DNA from: Viscum album
Lineage: Eukaryota > Streptophyta > Magnoliopsida > Santalales > Viscaceae
NCBI GenBank assembly: GCA_963277665.1
Contig: OY728121.1
Coordinates: forward strand, 1,654,328,062 to 1,654,392,061
Direction: 5' to 3'
Length of the DNA stretch: 64,000 nucleotides
This document shows positions 24,140 through 36,536 of the stretch, piece after piece. Made by a program: the position numbers and the translations under genes. The notes beneath the pieces are model-generated. The model was given only the letters and a program-made list of their open reading frames with translations. It ran no database searches and was not told where the DNA came from. How positions within the stretch are numbered: position 1 is the first letter of the stretch; each line of letters starts with the position of its first letter.

Positions 24140-25972
24140 TTTATCCAAAAGTGATGAAGCAATTTTCCTTGGATATTCTAAAACTAGTAAATCAAATTGG
24201 ATATTTAATATGAGGAGTGTGATTGTGGAATAATATGTTCATGTCATGTTTGATGCAATATATCCACACGAAGCAAAGACCTCTTTAGAAAATCTAGAGG
24301 TTGATCATTACAATATGTATATTAATACTAAACCTGGTGATATTATTTCCATAACTCCTATAGGAACCTATCCAATTTTTTGAGGAACAAATTCAACCTA
24401 AACATGTAGATAAAAATGAAATGTCAATCACTTCTATCCCTAGAGCTGTTAGAACTCATAGAGCACATCTTGAACCTAATAACATCAATGATGAAATTAA
24501 TTATGAATATTGGGTAATGGAAATGTAAAAATAGTTATATTAGTTTGAAATAAATTGATTTTATGAACAAGTTAAAAGACACAAATACTACCCAAAAAAT
24601 GGCACTAAATGGTTTTTTAGAAACAAGGTTGATAAGTCAGGTAGAATAACATAAAATAAAACAATATCATTTACTAAAAGATATATTTGAGAATAAGGTA
24701 TTGACTGGGAGTAAACCTTTTCTCAAGTAGCTATACTTGAATCCATAAGAATGTTTCTTGCCAATAGGGCACGTTTAAATTTAAAATTATATCAAATGGA
24801 TGTGAAGAGTGCATTATTAAATGGTAATAAATTAGAGGATGTTTTTATTGAATAACCTCCTAGATTTCAAAACCCTAACATTATATATCCTGTTTTTAAA
24901 TTAAAAAAATAATTATCTGGTTCAAAAAAGATCCTAGAACATGGTATAATAGGCTTATATAATTTTTTATATCAAAAGGTTTTACTAAAAGAATACTTAA
25001 TCATATATTATTTATTAAAGTAATTTCAAAAGGTTGTTTTAGTTGTAAAAATATATGGTGATGATATAACTTTTGGATCTTCAAGAAATTTTTTTTATAA
25101 TAAATTTTCAAAAAATATGAAATTGAATTTGAAATGAGTTTAATAGGTGAACATAAATTATATCTTGGTTTACATATTTTTCAAAATAAAGATGTAATTA
25201 TTTGAGACGAAATAAATTACATTAAATATATTTCAATACCTTTTATAAGGGATAATACTAAAGTTAGAGACACTCCAATGAGTACAAGCTATAAATTGGA
25301 TCATGATGAAATTGGGAAACCAGTTGATTAAAATTATAATAGAGGTATGATTGGAAGCTTACAATAATTATCTTCTAGAAATCCTGATATAATGTTTAGT
25401 GTGTTTATGTGTTTTGATTTTCATGAAAATCCAGAGGATTCAAATTTACTTACTATGAAAATAATTTTCAAATACCTCAAAAGTAAAATCAATTTAGGAT
25501 TTCCTGATTCTAGAGGACAAAAATTTGATCTAGTAAGTTATTCGGATAATTATTTTGGTGGTTGTAAGTTACAAAGAAAAATCACCTCTAGAACGTGTCA
25601 TCTTTTTGGATAGTCTCTTTTTTCATGGTGTTGTAAGAAATAGAGCTTTATTTCATTATCCATTATTGAATATGAATACATAGTTTCTCATAGTTTTTGT
25701 GTAAAAATTCTTTTGAAGAAACACACTAAAGTAAAATATGGATATCAATTCCAACATTTCACTATAAATTGTGATAATAAAAGTGTTATAAATAGTAAAA
25801 ATAAACCTATACCTCATTTGAGAACAAAAAATATTGATATAAAAAATAAATTTTTGAGAGATCATTTTCAAAAGGGTGATATAACTCTTACGTTCATAGG
25901 TATTTAACATTATCTTACAGATGTGTTCACAACTCATTTTAATTTTAAGAGAATGGACTATATCAAACATTA
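24140..25972 (+). pseudogene. pol: pol of copia element D: integrase tail, RT, RNase H
   Basis: It opens at the very end of integrase (SDEAIFLGYSKTSKSNW near 24150), so the integrase zinc finger and catalytic core, usually around 1 kb, are missing between here and 24133. RT shows GTKWFFRNKVDKSGR near 24602, LYQMDVKSALLNG near 24790, then a frameshifted segment with KIYGDDITFG near 25047, where the usual YVDD is YGDD. RNase H is well seen: LYLGLHIFQ (25150), SYSDNYFGGCKLQRK (25535), CDNKSVIN (25770), then HLRTKNIDIKNKFLRDH (25818). Many stops and shifts are present. Identity as Ty1/copia is secure from the RT and RNase H order and motifs. Confidence 0.85.
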
Positions 25973-26340
25973 AATTTTAATGATAATTTTTATTTTTCCT
26001 TCATTTCCACAATTTATTTTGGATCTAGTATAGAAATATTATATGAATGGTACTATCATGGTTGTATACCATTGGTATCTACCGTTGGTATATACTATGG
26101 ATGATCCACCGATAGTATCAACTGTGATGATGGACTGTGAGGACTGACCATTAGTCATGCTACCATAGTGATCTACCATTGCATACTCCATCTGAATTCT
26201 TTCATGACATAGTACCATTGTATACTACCATATAATGGTATCGTATCATGCTACCATTCAGATAAAACTGTATCAAACTATTGTTTTATGCTACCATGAT
26301 ATTCTACAATTATGAACAACCATTCCAACTTATACTATTC
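25973..26340 (+). repeat. region rich in TACCATTGGTA-like words
   Basis: Right after pol, a stretch at 26040-26330 repeats variants of taccattgg, ctaccgttgg, gctaccat and atactatgg many times, some next to their reverse complements. The U3 part of the 3' LTR (29770-30260) has the same flavour (gatctaccattg, ggatctacca, gctaccgtc). No regular period is apparent, so it is a cluster of dispersed short motifs. Confidence 0.5.
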
Positions 26341-29300
26341 CTATTACCCCAAAATAAAATTATTATTGTTTTTATTTATTTTTATTATTAATATTATATT
26401 TATTTTATGATTTCAATTCAAAAAATGATAATATATCCTTATAATTATATTCAAAAAACACTCTCTCCCTCTGGCATAGTTTAAACATTTTCACTCTTTC
26501 TCTCTCGACCCACGACACTCCACATTCATCTCTCAAACCAGTGAAAATATCTTGTGAGTGAATAAACCTACTAAATCACTAGATGAGTCAAATACCTTAA
26601 AGAAATATAGAGTCTAATTGGGTTGTCCTATTGTGGAACCAAAATAATCCCCATCTCACATCTCATGTAGTTATCACATATAAATAAAAAATTGTTTTAT
26701 GGTTGATTTTGAGAAATTCTCTCATGTGAAATGTGATATAAGATCAGGGATGGTTCGAATGGTTCTTGAGGAATGATCGACCATTCTACCCTAGGTTGGA
26801 TTATGAGTTATCCCAGTTTGTAGAGTATAATTTTGTAGAAAATAAGGTTATAATCAAGAATTTTATAGATTCTATAGATAATACCTTTTCTTCAAAGAAG
26901 TGGAAAATATGATTCCACTTTACTCATAAATTCATTTATGAGGTCTATCAAGATTAATTCCAAAATAATAATGATATTTTTTTTATTAGAGGATTCCATA
27001 GTATAATTAACTCAGAATGCTAACATGGAAAGGCCTATAAGAGTATATATTGATGGAGAATGCTAGTTGTTGTTCAAGTTCATAAAGTATATATTATATC
27101 TGAGGAAGGGGGAATTTATCCTAATGAGGTATCAATATATCTTTTTATTTTTGCTTACAAGAATTAGAGATAAGATAAATTTGAGTATATATTTGACGGT
27201 TCATATTTTGGAGTTGATAAAAAAACTCTTCTAAATAAAACCCTTTGGCCTACCCTAAGTTGATATCAACTATATTGGATATAAGAGGACTTTTACTTGA
27301 TGGTAAATATAAAGTAAATAAGTGTGGAGGTTTTTTATTGAGCCACGTGACTTATAAGATAATGATGGTAAACTAGAACCCTTGGTTGAAGAAGTGGGTA
27401 AGCAGTAATTATAATATCTATGATAAGTTTAACCACGTGTAGCACCTTGCCAGACCAAGAGATGTGGTTGACCCTAGGTTGGATCCAGATGAGGTTATGG
27501 TGTATTATTCAGATGAATAAGCTGAGCATGAAGTATAATAGAATCCATTTGATCAAAAATAATAATTTTTTTGCAATGGAAGTGGGAAGTGACCCTAATG
27601 TCTCTATGAACCACATTATATCTTATGGATATTTCAGTCATCCTCTTTTGATTTCTACCAATAATATTAATTCATAGAAGATGATGATTTAGAAGAGACT
27701 GAGGTATCTAATGGTGATGGGATTGAGATATCTTATTATAAGACTCTTCATGATGTGGTGGAGAAATCATTTGATTATAATTATAATGTTTATGGAGGTG
27801 ATGAAGATGACAAGTAACACCCTTATTAGATTGTGACTGACTCCAGCTGATCATCCAATGGTTAGTGGACAGGAAGATCTCATTATACTTCATCTATCTA
27901 GGACTCCAGTTATATATTTAACCAAACTGGTTTAAAAGGACAATCATCTAGAAGAAACATTTCCATAGATAGAGATAAGGAAGGAGAACCTTCTATAGAG
28001 GGACATATCTGGGATCATCTCAAATTCATTTGGAGTATGCATACTCAAAAGATAGTGATGATCATGATAGACATGGTATCCCATTAGAGCATGGTGGACC
28101 TACTATTTTAGTTGAGTAAAGAGATCCTAAGGAATCATTTTTTAGAGGATTGATACCAAATGGAATTTGGAACCTTTTTATTCCAAGGTACATTCTAAGG
28201 AGACTATAAATGAGGTTTTATCTATGAAAATCCAGGATAGGAAACCTAATCCTCTTTCTTTTTCTCCTCTTCCTTCCTGATATGTGAATAGAGATGATCT
28301 AAATAAAGTTATGGTAGAGTTTTTATTTGATCTTAGTGGGATTATTAGGCCCTATTCAATTCATGAGACTAAGATCGTTGAACCAGATATACGGATGATA
28401 TTCACTTTAATCATTTCTCATATTCAACCTAGAATATTCTTAAAGATGCAAAGTCTATAGATTGAGAATAATGGGCTTGTGGAGAAAATGGATGTCATAT
28501 AAAGCACTATGGAGGATATTAGTGCCAATATTATGATGATGGAGAATCTATTTTAGAGAGGCTATATAGTTTCTCTATTCTTAGATATTTATCTTCTAGA
28601 GCTCCTCCTCCTCCTACTTATTGTTTAGTATATTTTGATATGATCCATTCCATATTCAGAGAAGAGATTCTTGAAGTGATGGATGGTATATCTTCTTCCC
28701 ATTATGATAATCTTCTCCAAATCATATAACATGGTGAAAATATTTGTGAATTGGTTATAGAATGCTTGAATGAGGATATGATTGATAGTGAGACTATCAT
28801 TAAATCCATTAAGTATTATAACTTAATTATTTATACCAAGCGTTAGATTAATTTCCATTTTAAATTCTTGGATAATAATTTGAGAAGTACTCCTATAACT
28901 AGGAAATTCATGTAGTATGTTACCCAACTGAATATATAGGCTCTATATCTCAACTATTCATGGAAGAGAAAGTTAATATTTGCAAATAAATGGTGTATAG
29001 TGGTTGTGCGATTACATCTTCTGTGGATCTGATGAAACCTTTACTTTAAAATTTAGGGACAATAGTTGTAACACCTAAATTCTTTTCCTTAATAGACTTC
29101 ACATTAGTACCATGTAAAGAACATCTTATAGACACTTCCCTTTCCATTACATATATTTCTTTCACTCTTTTTGATGTTATCAGTCATCTTTGGCCAGCAG
29201 TGTTCAGAGAACCAGCACCACTGTCCCCCCTACTTTATCTTTTTTTCTCTAGCTAAGTTAAAAATGAAAACATCTAGTGGATCCTACTTCTAGTTAGGCT

Positions 29301-29628
29301 ATCTAAGACTCTAATTAGAGTTATGAGAGGAATGTTATATTTTTTTTGTCATGTAATAACTTCAGTGATATAATATATTTCCATTGGTATCTAAAGACTG
29401 TCATTTTTTTATTCTCCTTTATTTGAATTTTCTATCATTTTTATCTTTTGGATAATCTCAAAATGGGGAGTATTTAATGGTATTTAATATAGGTACATGT
29501 ATGGAAGGAATAACTACATTACATATGGTGCTTTATTGTTAAGAATAATAAATTTTTTCTATTCATATATTATTCAATTTTAAAAAGTTTTTCTATATGG
29601 TTTTAAATTCCATGATTTGTGATCATAA
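26341..29628 (+). other. long region between copia pol and 3' LTR (possible env-like ORF remnant)
   Basis: About 3.3 kb between RNase H and the polypurine tract. Sirevirus-type copia elements carry an extra, sometimes envelope-like, reading frame in this position, and the presence of so much sequence here supports that placement. Open stretches exist (for example 27420-27677), but stops are frequent and I could not identify a transmembrane or coiled-coil signature strong enough to call a protein. Function unassigned. Confidence 0.4.
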
Positions 29629-29641
29629 AAAATGGGGACAT
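29629..29641 (+). other. polypurine tract of copia element D
   Basis: AAAAAATGGGGACAT immediately before the LTR start TGTTGGATC. A second similar purine run, AAAATGGGGAG, occurs at 29459-29470 and could be an extra internal tract, which is known for Sireviruses. Confidence 0.7.
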
Positions 29642-31488
29642 TGTTGGATCAGTCTGAGAACCTCCTAATTTTAATGCCCAAAAATCATGATTATTATGTA
29701 TTTAAGGAATTAAACGTTATATGATGGATATTTTATCAATAAACTGTAAAAATTGGATAATTTTATATATATAAATGGCAGATACCTCTATTTATAATGA
29801 TCTATCATTAGTTGGACAATGATACTTCATTAAGATACTGTGAGTTCAATAAAATACCACTAGCTTAAATTTTCACTCACCAGGTTCTGCTATCCAGTTG
29901 TTCTTTCATCGAGAGGAGATACCTCCACTTCTAAGTAGAACTACCATCAGTAGTTGATACTATTTCACGATGCTACCGTCACTACAAATGGAGCTACTTC
30001 TAAGTGAGTAGCTAATATTGAGCAATGATTTCATCAAACGGTAATTTTGACAAAATGATCTACCATTGAATGGATCTACCAATAGATAAATAGTGATACC
30101 TCTAAATTAACTTATTTCTATAATTATAAAGATCTTTGGAAATGATAATATATCATCACATGGTGATACAGTTCAATGAATAGCTTCCATTAGGAAAAAT
30201 CCATCATTCAGAGGATCTACCATAAATGAAGTTACCACCAAGAGCTACTATAACTATCCATAATTTATTTCAGAATTTATTCTCCAGCATCTAGTTTATG
30301 CATTTAAATCTAATAAGAGAATGTATACTGAATAATAATTATTCTTAATAAACTCCATGGATCTCTTAATGATAAAGTTTATCCTTTCTAGATCTATTTA
30401 TCAGCATTAAGATCCTTATTTTTCTATAATTTTCATTTAATGATAATTATACCTTGATGACTATAAATTTAGTAAATATATCATGTGCACATGTAAAATA
30501 AGAGTGAAAAGTGGAATATTCATTAACATATAGTAACAAACTATCATACATTGTAATAAAGATAAGTATTGAGACACATATGATTAGAAGAACCTGGGTA
30601 ATTATTGATTGAAAATAAAATCATTTTCAAGATAACTATAAACCCCTATTTTCTCCCAATTTCTTTGAAACTTGTTTGATCTCCTTATAAAGTCAACTTA
30701 AATGACTCCAAAAAACTAAATCAATTCATATTGATAATCACTTAAAATTCTAATATTTAATCATTTTCTCTTTATTTTAATTATTTACATTCAATATGTG
30801 TTTTTTCTACTCTATTTATTTTTAAAACATATACTCATGCACTACACTAGAGAGTGGTTGACACACTCTCATAATTTTTTTCATTTGTATTCCAATATTC
30901 ATCTATGGAAGAGTTCATGTGTGAATTGTACTTATTTGGTCCCACACATAACAATTGAAGAGACTTTATAGCTAGAAATCCTTGTGTACTATTGTTTTTG
31001 AAAACTGATCCTGGTTAAGGGTTAGTTTTTTATAATAAACCCCATATAAGTAGGTGATTTTCAATTGGAGTTCATTACGTCTCGGTTTGGGAATGAATCC
31101 CTTGTAAAATTCTGTTGTGCTTTATTTTTTGTACATTATTTACCACTTTATTTATTTAATTTTAATTATTCTAAATAAAACAAAATTCAATTTTTTAAAT
31201 ATTTAAACAAAACCATACTATGATAGTTCACTCAAATTAGTTCTCTATATACATTTTCTGACATGAATAGACTAGTTTGAAAATTTAAAGTATTTCCCAA
31301 AGTATTTTAGTTGATCTTTGATTGAGGTGTTGAGGAGTTCTCTAAAAGATAAAATTATATAAATGTACAATTTTCTTTAATTGGAAATTTATTTAATTTT
31401 GGGGATAAATGAGATAAAAAAATTAAATGGTGATTTTATTAGAAAATAAATTCATCCCTCCCCCCTCTTGCGTTGTCCGTACATACCA
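29642..31488 (+). mobile_element. 3' LTR of copia element D
   Basis: Begins TGTTGGATC right after the polypurine tract and ends near 31483-31488 after the C-rich tract CCCTCCCCCC (31455-31465). The last 0.4 kb matches 21638-22036. A TATAAAG box lies at 30686-30692, giving a U3 of about 1 kb. The exact right end is uncertain by a few bases because the two LTR copies differ there. Confidence 0.75.
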
Positions 31489-32249
31489 AAAAAATTTCAT
31501 TTGATGGGAAAGATATTGGATTTTCTAGTTTAACATTTCCATAATTCTCTAAAATTTCTCAAGCTTGTTAGTGTTTCAATATTTATTTTTTATATTATAA
31601 TTATGGATGGATTGGTTTTGGATGATTTTTTAGGATTGAAAACTGTTAAGTAAAGATTATATTTTTTACCATCAGATATATAATTGAAGTTATATTACAT
31701 CAAAATATCCCTACTTCAACATAAGATAGGGATTCAAGAATTTAAAATATCATACAAATTCCTCTTGATCTAGCTCATGTGGGAGCATAGCCAAGGAAAA
31801 TCAAAAGGTAACAGTGTGATTTTTATATATACTCATGTACCTCCTAAATCAAAATGGTTAAAACCTTTCTTCCCTCTTTTAATATGTTATGATAATTGGT
31901 TTGTGTTAGTGTAATCCCTGCTTTAAGACCCTAAGGAAGCTGCTAAGTATGTTTTTAGTAGGAATGCACCTCATTCCTCTAATACATCAAAATAGAAAGG
32001 TTGGAAATAGTATAGGTCCAAGTGTATTAAATTATAAATTAATTTTTTTATTATAAGTAAAATTTTATTTTCTTATCATATGTTTTATATGATGATATAG
32101 TTTTCTTGGGATTTTCAGTTATTTACAAGCATTACTTGGTGGTTTTCTTATTCCCTTTATCCATATTAGTGCTATTTTATTTGTGAACAGAAAAAATTAT
32201 TACTTCACTTAGTTATTATAAGAGGCCTTTCAGCATTTCAAATGTGTTT
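31489..32249. other. unassigned AT-rich sequence
   Basis: Right flank of copia element D. Frequent stops in all frames and no motif I recognise. By the nesting logic this is older DNA than D. Confidence 0.5.
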
Positions 32250-34690
32250 CCCATAAAATTCTTAAGAGTATTGTTAAAACCAAAGGAGTGTTTGGTTCTG
32301 TGTTTATTATTAATAAATAGAATCATAAATTATGATCAAGAAGAAAGAAAATTTTCTTGATAGGATATGCCTGAATTATGATGGCTAAATGTGGTTTGGA
32401 TTAGATATTGGCATGTAAACCATTTGAGATGAGATTTTTTTTTAGACAGCACAAGCATATCTTGGTTTTTGAGATAATCAGTGTACTTATTCTAGAAGAT
32501 GTGGAAATGGAGAAAGTGTGAATAACGTTTAAAACTTGTCAAAAATATTATGAAAATAGCTAGAGTTGATGTGTTTTCAATGAATTTTAGAGGAATATAG
32601 TTTTGATAATATAATATAGAATTAATAAATTCTCATGCATAATGTTGATATCTTATAACATGTTGAAAATATGGAAAATTCTTGGAGGAGTATTCCTATA
32701 TATGTAAAATTTAATTGGTTGATACATAAAATTTATCTTGTAAATACTATAGATCATGTTAAAGTTATGAAGAACATATTTCACCCAAGATATATAAAGG
32801 TGAATTTAGGAAGTAGTGGAGAGAAATATAAAAGAGTGAACCTTTCCCAATATATTTATAAGTACTTCTAGGGAAAAACATGGATTTTTAGAAAATTAAT
32901 GGGACATATAAAATTTGTATCTTAGAGCTCATATAAAAATAAGAAAATGGAAGACATTTCCATTTATATAAAAATGTAAAAATATAATGGAGGAAAAGTA
33001 ATTGTAAATGGGAAAAGCATTATCCTTATATACATAAGAGTAGATGTTATGTCTATGTAAGATTAACTAGGATGCACTCTGGAATAATGAAAAAGTCATT
33101 GAATATGAAAATGTAACTCAACCAAATGTAATGGTATCTTCTTCATAAGATAGAAAAGTGATAATGTGTTGAAGGATATGTGATGAGTATGAGTCCCCTA
33201 GAGTATTTATAAAAGATATTTCCATAAGAGGATTTGTATAAAAGATATACTTTGAAAATTAAACTAGATAATGTTGAATAAATGATTTAATATATTAAAT
33301 ATCATTATGAAAATTTTGAATATCTGTGATTTAATCTAAAATTAGTTTGACGAAGAAGATTGACAAAAGATTACTTTTTAGGCTATAAAGGTAAATATCA
33401 TGTCATGATGCTGTTTTTGGAAACAAACAATATGAAATTTGAATTATTGTTGTAAATGAAGTCATTATATATATAAAAAGCTAACCCTATAATTTTTTAT
33501 AGAGAAGTGTCATTGGAAATCTTCATGTTGATACTGGGCCACTACAAAACACCATACAAATATGTAGAAAATTAATATGCTTTTGGATTTTATGGATGTT
33601 TTAAGAATGATAGTCCCATGAAATTTAGAATAAAAAATGATCAAAAATCTAACAAGGATTAAATCTAAATTATGGAGTGGATAATTTTCTATAAATTAAT
33701 AAAAATACATAATTAAATATGCAAATTTTCAAGAGGATTTCATAATATTAAATGATAAACATTGACTTAGGTTTAAAGAAGTATTTATCACTCTAATATT
33801 TATATATATTTTCAAATTTCAATTTGGAAATATTCTCAAGTTATTCATTATTTAAAAATATATAATAATAACAATAATAAGTGTATGGGGACTCAACACT
33901 ACTATAATTAGAAGAAACAGTTAATTTAATGATTAAAGGAGAAAATAAAATTTGGAGAACCAACACTAGGATCATTCTTCATATTTTATGTGTTGATGAA
34001 TTGAATAGGATGACTATGTTGTTGTAATTTAAAATATCATTAAGATTAAATAGAAAAAGAAAACATATCAATACATATGGTGTAGTAAAATAATTTAAGA
34101 CTGAGTATATTGACCAATTTGGTTTTGAAGATAAAGTTGTTTGAAGATACATAATATCTAATTTTTCGTGAGAGAAGGATGATGAGTTGTGTGCTGATCA
34201 CATTCAGTTTTAGAATGAAGAAGGAACAAAAGAATATAAGGGTTACACTGTCATATTTTGAATTTGAGGAAAGATAGATAAATGATATAATTATAGGGTA
34301 AAATTATCTTCATCATAAATGAGTGGATTATGTTGTTGTGTAAAATACAATATTTAACCCTTTATGAAGTGTCAAATCCATCTATCAAGAATACGAAGAA
34401 TGAAACGAGTGTGAAGTAAATGAAGAATATATCTGGACAATAAGATGGATGAAACCATGTTTATATTATTGATCATAGAAAGACACACAATCCTATAAAC
34501 TGAACAATCCTTCATTGAAGTAGTCCTGGAAAGAGAAGAAGAGAGAGTACACATAGGATTAACAATACATCTTTCCTAAATAGTTGTAATAAATGAAGTG
34601 AGTAGCATTACCTCCTAGTATATAAAAATCAATTTTTTATACTCCTTGGATTATCATTTAGTTTCCCACCAAGGAAAACCTATATGTTCG
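32250..34690 (+). repeat. diverged 2.4-kb block, copy 1
   Basis: Colinear with 44440-46800. Shared landmarks in order are: '(a)accaa(a)gg(a)gtgtt' near 32280, 'aatagaatcat(a)aatt', an 'atacataaggat/ataaaggtgaattt(a/t)ggaagta' block (about 32800), 'ggg(g)a(c/t)tcaacacta' (33890), 'gagtatattgacca(a)ttt' (34105), 'cacatt(c/t)agtttta(g/a)aatgaagaa' (34200) and 'ctccttg(g/a)attatc' (34640). The sequence looks once-coding in places but is full of stops and I cannot assign a domain. Strand is nominal. Confidence 0.6.
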
Positions 34691-35170
34691 TTTTAACACA
34701 CTGATTTTTTTTAAAAATAAAACTATGTTTTATAGTGTATATGAAATGAAACACTAATCCTAAAAAAACCATGAAATATTATTATTTAAATATAAAATTA
34801 TAACAAATCCATTAAATTGGATGGAATGGATGGGATTAAATAATTTATGAAATATATATAATGGTCCTACTAAATATATTTTTTTATAAATTCTTTGTAA
34901 ATAATCACTAAATATTTAGTAAAGTCATTTTATTCTTTGAAAATGCGTTTTCCTCAAATCATATTTTTATTTATTTTTGTGAGAAAATATTATAAGTAAT
35001 TTCTCAAAAATTTTGATATTTAATTTTATAAAATGAACCTAATATTTGAAATTAGTATATAAAAATTAACTATGGGTAAATTTTTTGGATTTCACTAAAA
35101 TAATTTATTTTTTAGTTAATGGTGAAAATTAATTACTTTTGAAATATTATCACTTCTTTCTATTAAATAA
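34691..35170. other. unassigned AT-rich sequence
   Basis: Nothing recognisable. Long A/T runs, stops in all frames. Confidence 0.5.
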
Positions 35171-36151
35171 AGTAATTTATGAAGGACCACAGAATACCCT
35201 GAGAGGGGAGAGGTGAATCAAGGTGTCAAATTTTTCTTCTAAACTGATGGATCGTATTCCCATGTTGGTAGGAACCCACTAAACCAGTATAAAGAGTAAG
35301 TGTAGAAAATAAACAATCACATGTAAAGAAATTACACAGCAATTTTAATTGGTTCAACACTAAGGGATACATCCAAAGAGCATATGCCGATAGTGTGTCA
35401 GTCATACCAAAAACCACTAATCCTCACAAGTTATGGATTATAAGAGCTTAGAACAGTGACTTTGTGTCAGGCATACTACCTTTACATGTTTTTAGGTATA
35501 TCACACTACGTCTCTCAGATCACTTCCACTGAGTCCCCCTTACCCACTATATTAGAAGAATCTTCACTCAGTTTATCGACTTGAAGGTCGCTTCAATGTT
35601 TTATGATTAGATCATGCATCCTCAACTATAAATGGATTCTCTGCTAAAGACCTTTAATCACCCACAGAGGTAATTTATTTTTCTACACACTGATATGTTA
35701 TGGATATTATTTTCTTAAACTGATTTGGTAAATATTTAGGCTTCCTTAGGTGTTTTGCGTACTTATACGGTTTTTATGTACTCCTGATTTTTAGGCACAT
35801 CGTGTAGCTCCTCCGTAAACTACCCTGATCTACGTACTGCCCTACTATGCATACTACTCCACTCCTCCACATACCATCCTGCTCCTCATACTTGCTCCTC
35901 CGCTTAGCACGAGAGATTCCTGCACGAACTGTACTCTCTTTTGCAAACTTTTTTCCTTATGTGGTTGATCCTCTCCATGTATCTTCTTCTCCTCCATGAA
36001 CTAATTCAGAATTCATCAGATTTCTTCCCTAAATTTTAATCTCCAACCTTTTTTTTAACAAAGCGGGTTACTACTCCTTAAATAGGGACATAACTCTAAA
36101 AAAATTTCTAATCCGATTTACCCAAATTTTCAATGTGGGATAATCTTCATG
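35171..36151. repeat. GC-richer repeat-derived block
   Basis: A sharp rise in C content against the surrounding sequence. It opens with 'accctgagaggggagaggtg', whose reverse complement resembles the C-rich LTR end of copia element D, so this may be part of a minus-strand copia LTR. The stretch 35800-35910 is made of repeated ctcct and gtactgc words. No coding signature. Confidence 0.4.
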
Positions 36152-36430
36152 AACTAGACTCCATTTGTGTACTGTTAGCCTCCACCGTGTACCGCTCCTA
36201 CTTTTCGAACTGTCGAAATCCTATGATCCTTCTGAATTCCATGTATGGCATGCACTCACTTCGAACCATTTTCAACAGCCTTCTTCATACCACACGCCTT
36301 CACCATGTACCATCATTGTCAACCATTTTCGATACCATTCTGCATATCTCACACATTTACTAGGTATCGTCGTTGTGAACTGTTTTCAGTTCTACACACC
36401 ATTATGCATATCATTTCGTATACGGCTGTA
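36152..36430. repeat. degenerate 56-bp tandem repeat, five units
   Basis: Units start at 36152, 36208, 36264, 36321 and 36378 with lengths 56, 56, 57, 57 and 53. Each begins AACT or AACC, and the first four end in (C/T)TTCG or TTGT(C/G). Units 3 and 4 are clearly alike (both open AACCATTTTC and share CCATTCTGCAT/CCTTCTTCAT-like middles). Three overlapping open frames across this stretch are explained by the repeat having few stops, not by a gene. Confidence 0.6.
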
Positions 36431-36536
36431 AACCATCACCAAACTCCCAATTTTGAGATCCAAAAAATTGGAAAACACTAGGAAACTATTCCACCTTCAA
36501 TACTACTTTTATCATCAAACGTATGACCCCATTCTT

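Noticed and set aside
26341..29628. A functional envelope gene in copia element D
   Set aside because: No open frame of adequate length, no signal peptide or membrane segment that I could see; only position supports it.
36152..36430. CRISPR-like array
   Set aside because: Units are contiguous and diverged, with no constant repeat and variable spacer; the context is a plant retrotransposon region.
36133..36481. Three overlapping open frames of 76-88 codons
   Set aside because: Explained by the C-rich 56-bp tandem repeat, which has few stops in any frame.
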